From assembly GCA_029224185.1 (NCBI GenBank), contig CM055198.1, forward strand, positions 2,351,712-2,415,711: DNA of 64,000 nucleotides. Reading direction: 5' to 3'. Under the pieces are notes generated by a model that saw only the letters and a program-made list of their open reading frames with translations, was not told where the DNA came from and made no database searches. This DNA is from Karalla daura (Eukaryota; Chordata; Actinopteri; Chaetodontiformes; Leiognathidae). Position numbers and translations under genes: made by a program. This document shows positions 61,731 to 64,000 of the stretch, in pieces (the first letter of the stretch is position 1; each line of letters starts with the position of its first letter).

Positions 61731-62329
61731 ACAGCTTTTGCCTTTCGCTCTCTTTGTTGCCTTGACATATCTGTCGGGTCAAATATGCTCCTCCATCCCC
61801 AGCTTCTGTCCCATCTCCTTCCAGGAATTAGCACACCAAAAAGTGTCCTAGTACTCCTGCAAGGAGGCATTGCAAAACATTAGCTCCTCCCTGTTTTCGA
61901 CACAGTTTTACCTGGTGAGAACTCCTTAATAGCGTGGCAAGTTCAGTTTGGTGCATGCACTTTCATGCAAATATTGTGCGCCGTTGTCTGCAATGTTTCA
62001 AATCTCCCTTAATAAAAAATGAAAAAGTCCACAAAAAATGTACAGCAGTCCAAAACGTGAGACAAAAAGCTACAAAAATACCCCCCCTTCCCGCAACTCA
62101 AAGTCCAATGATAGTTTCCGTGAACACCCCAAAAATACAAAAAATCGAAGAAAACTTGGGTTTACTCCCTCCCAGAAATGGCTGGGTTGCTGGCCCCATC
62201 AGCGCCAAACAGCTCCCTCAGCGCCCAGTTTTCCATAAAGAACCTATAGGTGTTAGTTTTGACAAGACCTGTCATTTAGTTCCCACTTAAAACAATGACT
62301 CAAGGACTGCCTACTTTCACTCATTGCTG

Positions 62330-62700
62330 AGATTAGACATATACTCCCATTTCACACAGCAGAACAGCTAGTCCATGCCTTCAGCTACCAAGGCCCTCTC
62401 CTATGGAGCCACCTACCAGTCTCAGTCCAGGAGGCACCCTCCTTTTTGACAACAGGTAGAAATTAAATCCTAGATTAGCTAGATAAACTGCAATACGTTG
62501 AGACTGTACATTGGGTTCAATCTTCACCTTTCTCTCTGTGGGTGTGGCTTGGATGGCCACGGCCTTTCTCCATGTTTTTTCCCTAAGGTTTTTCTTGGGA
62601 GTTTTTCCTCAGCACATCTCTCAGTACATATTGTTGCTCACTTTTGTAAAATGCCTTCAAATAACATCTGTTATGAACTTAAAATAACGTGTTGAGTTGA
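62330..62700 (+). repeat. Dispersed retroposon-type repeat
   Basis: CTATGGAGCCACCTACCAG, then TTTCCCTAAGGTTTTTCTTG and GGGAGTTTTTCCTC resemble the 3' portion of an abundant fish retroposon. It ends near AACGTGTTGAGTTGAAT. Confidence 0.45.
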
Positions 62701-63295
62701 ATACAGCAATTTGATTCATGCTCTTCTTTAAAGTCAAATTTCGGAAAACTTTACAGTTTTAAATGACAGGTGGAATACTTTACACTTTGACAACCAAAAC
62801 TTGATCTGCCCAGTCCACTGTTCAACCAATTGATCCTTTCCCCCCTCAATTTTCATTTGCCATTGAATCACTAAATCTAGTTAAAAGATTTTTTACAGTA
62901 CACATCTATTTTTTCAGTTTTATTGAAATTGACGTCATAAAGGGAGCAATAGGTTTGTTCCTTGACAACCTGACTAAGCGATTAGTGACAGAAGCTTCAA
63001 GCAAATGAAGGTGGAGATCAAAGATCTCATGTGGTGCACGGCAGGTGCAAGTGAAAGCATTTGAAACCTCCCCACCATATACCATTCCAACACAACCTTC
63101 AGTGAACCTATTCAAATAGGATCAGTGAAGACCAACAGATGGCAACAGACTTAGATCCAAGCCTTTAATACAAGATTGTGTTCAGCACAGGCTAACGTGC
63201 TTTAAACAGCAGCCTTCTATGAGGTTCAAAGTGACATGAACCAATATATAATATGTCATATTTACATCTAGTAGCAGTATTTAGCTCCTTTATCT

Positions 63296-63400
63296 ATATA
63301 CACACACACACACAATATATATATATATACACACATATATATACACATATATATATACACATATATATAAATATATATATATATATACACATATACATCA
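63296..63400. repeat. (CA)n/(TA)n compound microsatellite
   Basis: About 105 bases of alternating CA and TA blocks in nlk intron 1. Confidence 0.95.
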
Positions 63401-64000
63401 AATCAAGACTACAAGAAGTTATTCAAAATTAAGCTTTTTTAGAATTTTGCAGTATTTTAGTCCAAATTATTGTTATTACTTGGCTTATAAGGAATTTCTC
63501 TGTCATTCCAATTCCAATTCAACATCCTGTGGGTCGAAGCCAAATTCCAATTCTTCAATTTAGTTGAATTGAATACCAAATTCACAATTTTGTACAAGCA
63601 TGACAGAAGCATACAGAAAACTGGTCAAAAACTTTGTGGGCTGAACTGGGCTGAACAGAACAACCTCAGGCTGAATTAAATGTCAACAATCTCTCAGCCA
63701 CAGAGGATGACAGGGGAGACTGTAAAAGAGGTTGAGAGTCAGAAATCCAACACCGAGGCTGTATACAAGAAGGGGGTGAACAGACTATTTCCTGGGGAAG
63801 ATGAGATCCTTTAGCGTGTGCAACAAAGATGAGGAAGGTCTTCTACCAGTCTGTTGTTGCTGACAGAAACCTTAAATGCAACTGTTTGTTGTGGTAGCAG
63901 CATCAGAGCCAGTGCCCCCAACAGACTTGACAAAATTAAAAAGAAAGCAGGCTGGGAAATAGGTCTCAGGCTAGAGACCTTTGTGGTGGTGGTGGAGAGT

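Larger units (their letters stand above)
57358..64000. other. nlk intron 1 (partial), repeat-rich
   Basis: No nlk exon 1 (His/Ala-rich N-terminus) recognised, so it lies beyond the window. The intron holds a repeat copy, a LINE fragment, an internal duplication, microsatellites and a plus-strand exon-like block, listed separately. About 59170-59960, 60620-61560 and 63400-64000 show nothing I can name. Confidence 0.6.

Noticed and set aside
61934..62290. 118-codon plus-strand frame in nlk intron 1
   Set aside because: Lys/Pro-rich low-complexity product, no motif, a competing open frame in another phase, and repeats adjoining it.
63290..63402. CRISPR-like array or regulatory array
   Set aside because: Simple CA/TA microsatellite; the genome is eukaryotic and there are no distinct spacers.

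Overview
The window is nuclear DNA of a bony fish (teleost). Genes are split by introns with GT/AG junctions, introns and intergenic spacers are AT-rich, (CA)n and (TA)n microsatellites are common, and teleost-type mobile elements are scattered throughout (BEL/Pao, one recurrent non-LTR family, tRNA-derived SINEs, hAT-like elements). The protein-coding content is four vertebrate genes. I rebuilt their exons by hand and checked reading phase across every junction.

Layout. (1) 1-3.4 kb: a decayed BEL/Pao LTR retrotransposon on the + strand. (2) 4.3-9.7 kb, minus strand: efhd1 (EF-hand domain protein, mitocalcin/swiprosin family), 4 exons, 233 aa, complete. (3) 9.8-14.3 kb: repeat-rich spacer with a tandem duplication and a decayed reverse transcriptase. 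(4) 14.3-26.8 kb, plus strand: nlrx1 (mitochondrial NOD-like receptor), 11 coding exons, 950 aa, complete. (5) 28.5-39.3 kb, plus strand: pdzd3 (NHERF4-type scaffold), a non-coding 5' exon plus 9 coding exons, 401 aa, three PDZ domains. (6) 39.3-46.3 kb: a 7-kb AT-rich gap between two converging genes, probably holding mostly the 3' UTRs of pdzd3 and nlk. (7) 46.3-64 kb, minus strand: nlk (Nemo-like kinase), 10 coding exons giving the last 374 residues. Its first exon (N-terminus and glycine-rich loop) lies beyond the right edge. The rest, 57.4-64 kb, is nlk intron 1 and is full of repeats.

The nlrx1-pdzd3 pair in the same order and orientation is also neighbouring in human (11q23.3). efhd1 and nlk map to other human chromosomes, so the flanks are a fish-side arrangement. 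efhd1 and NLRX1 are both mitochondrial in mammals, but I see no operon-like or shared-promoter arrangement: their start codons are 4.6 kb apart and divergent.

I found no new biological system. The observations most worth a second look are the three-domain pdzd3, a putative plus-strand 3'-terminal exon inside nlk intron 1, a SINE present in two copies with visible pol III boxes, a hAT-like MITE with terminal repeats and a decayed target duplication, paired repeats inside nlk introns, and two perfect hairpins in non-coding DNA.
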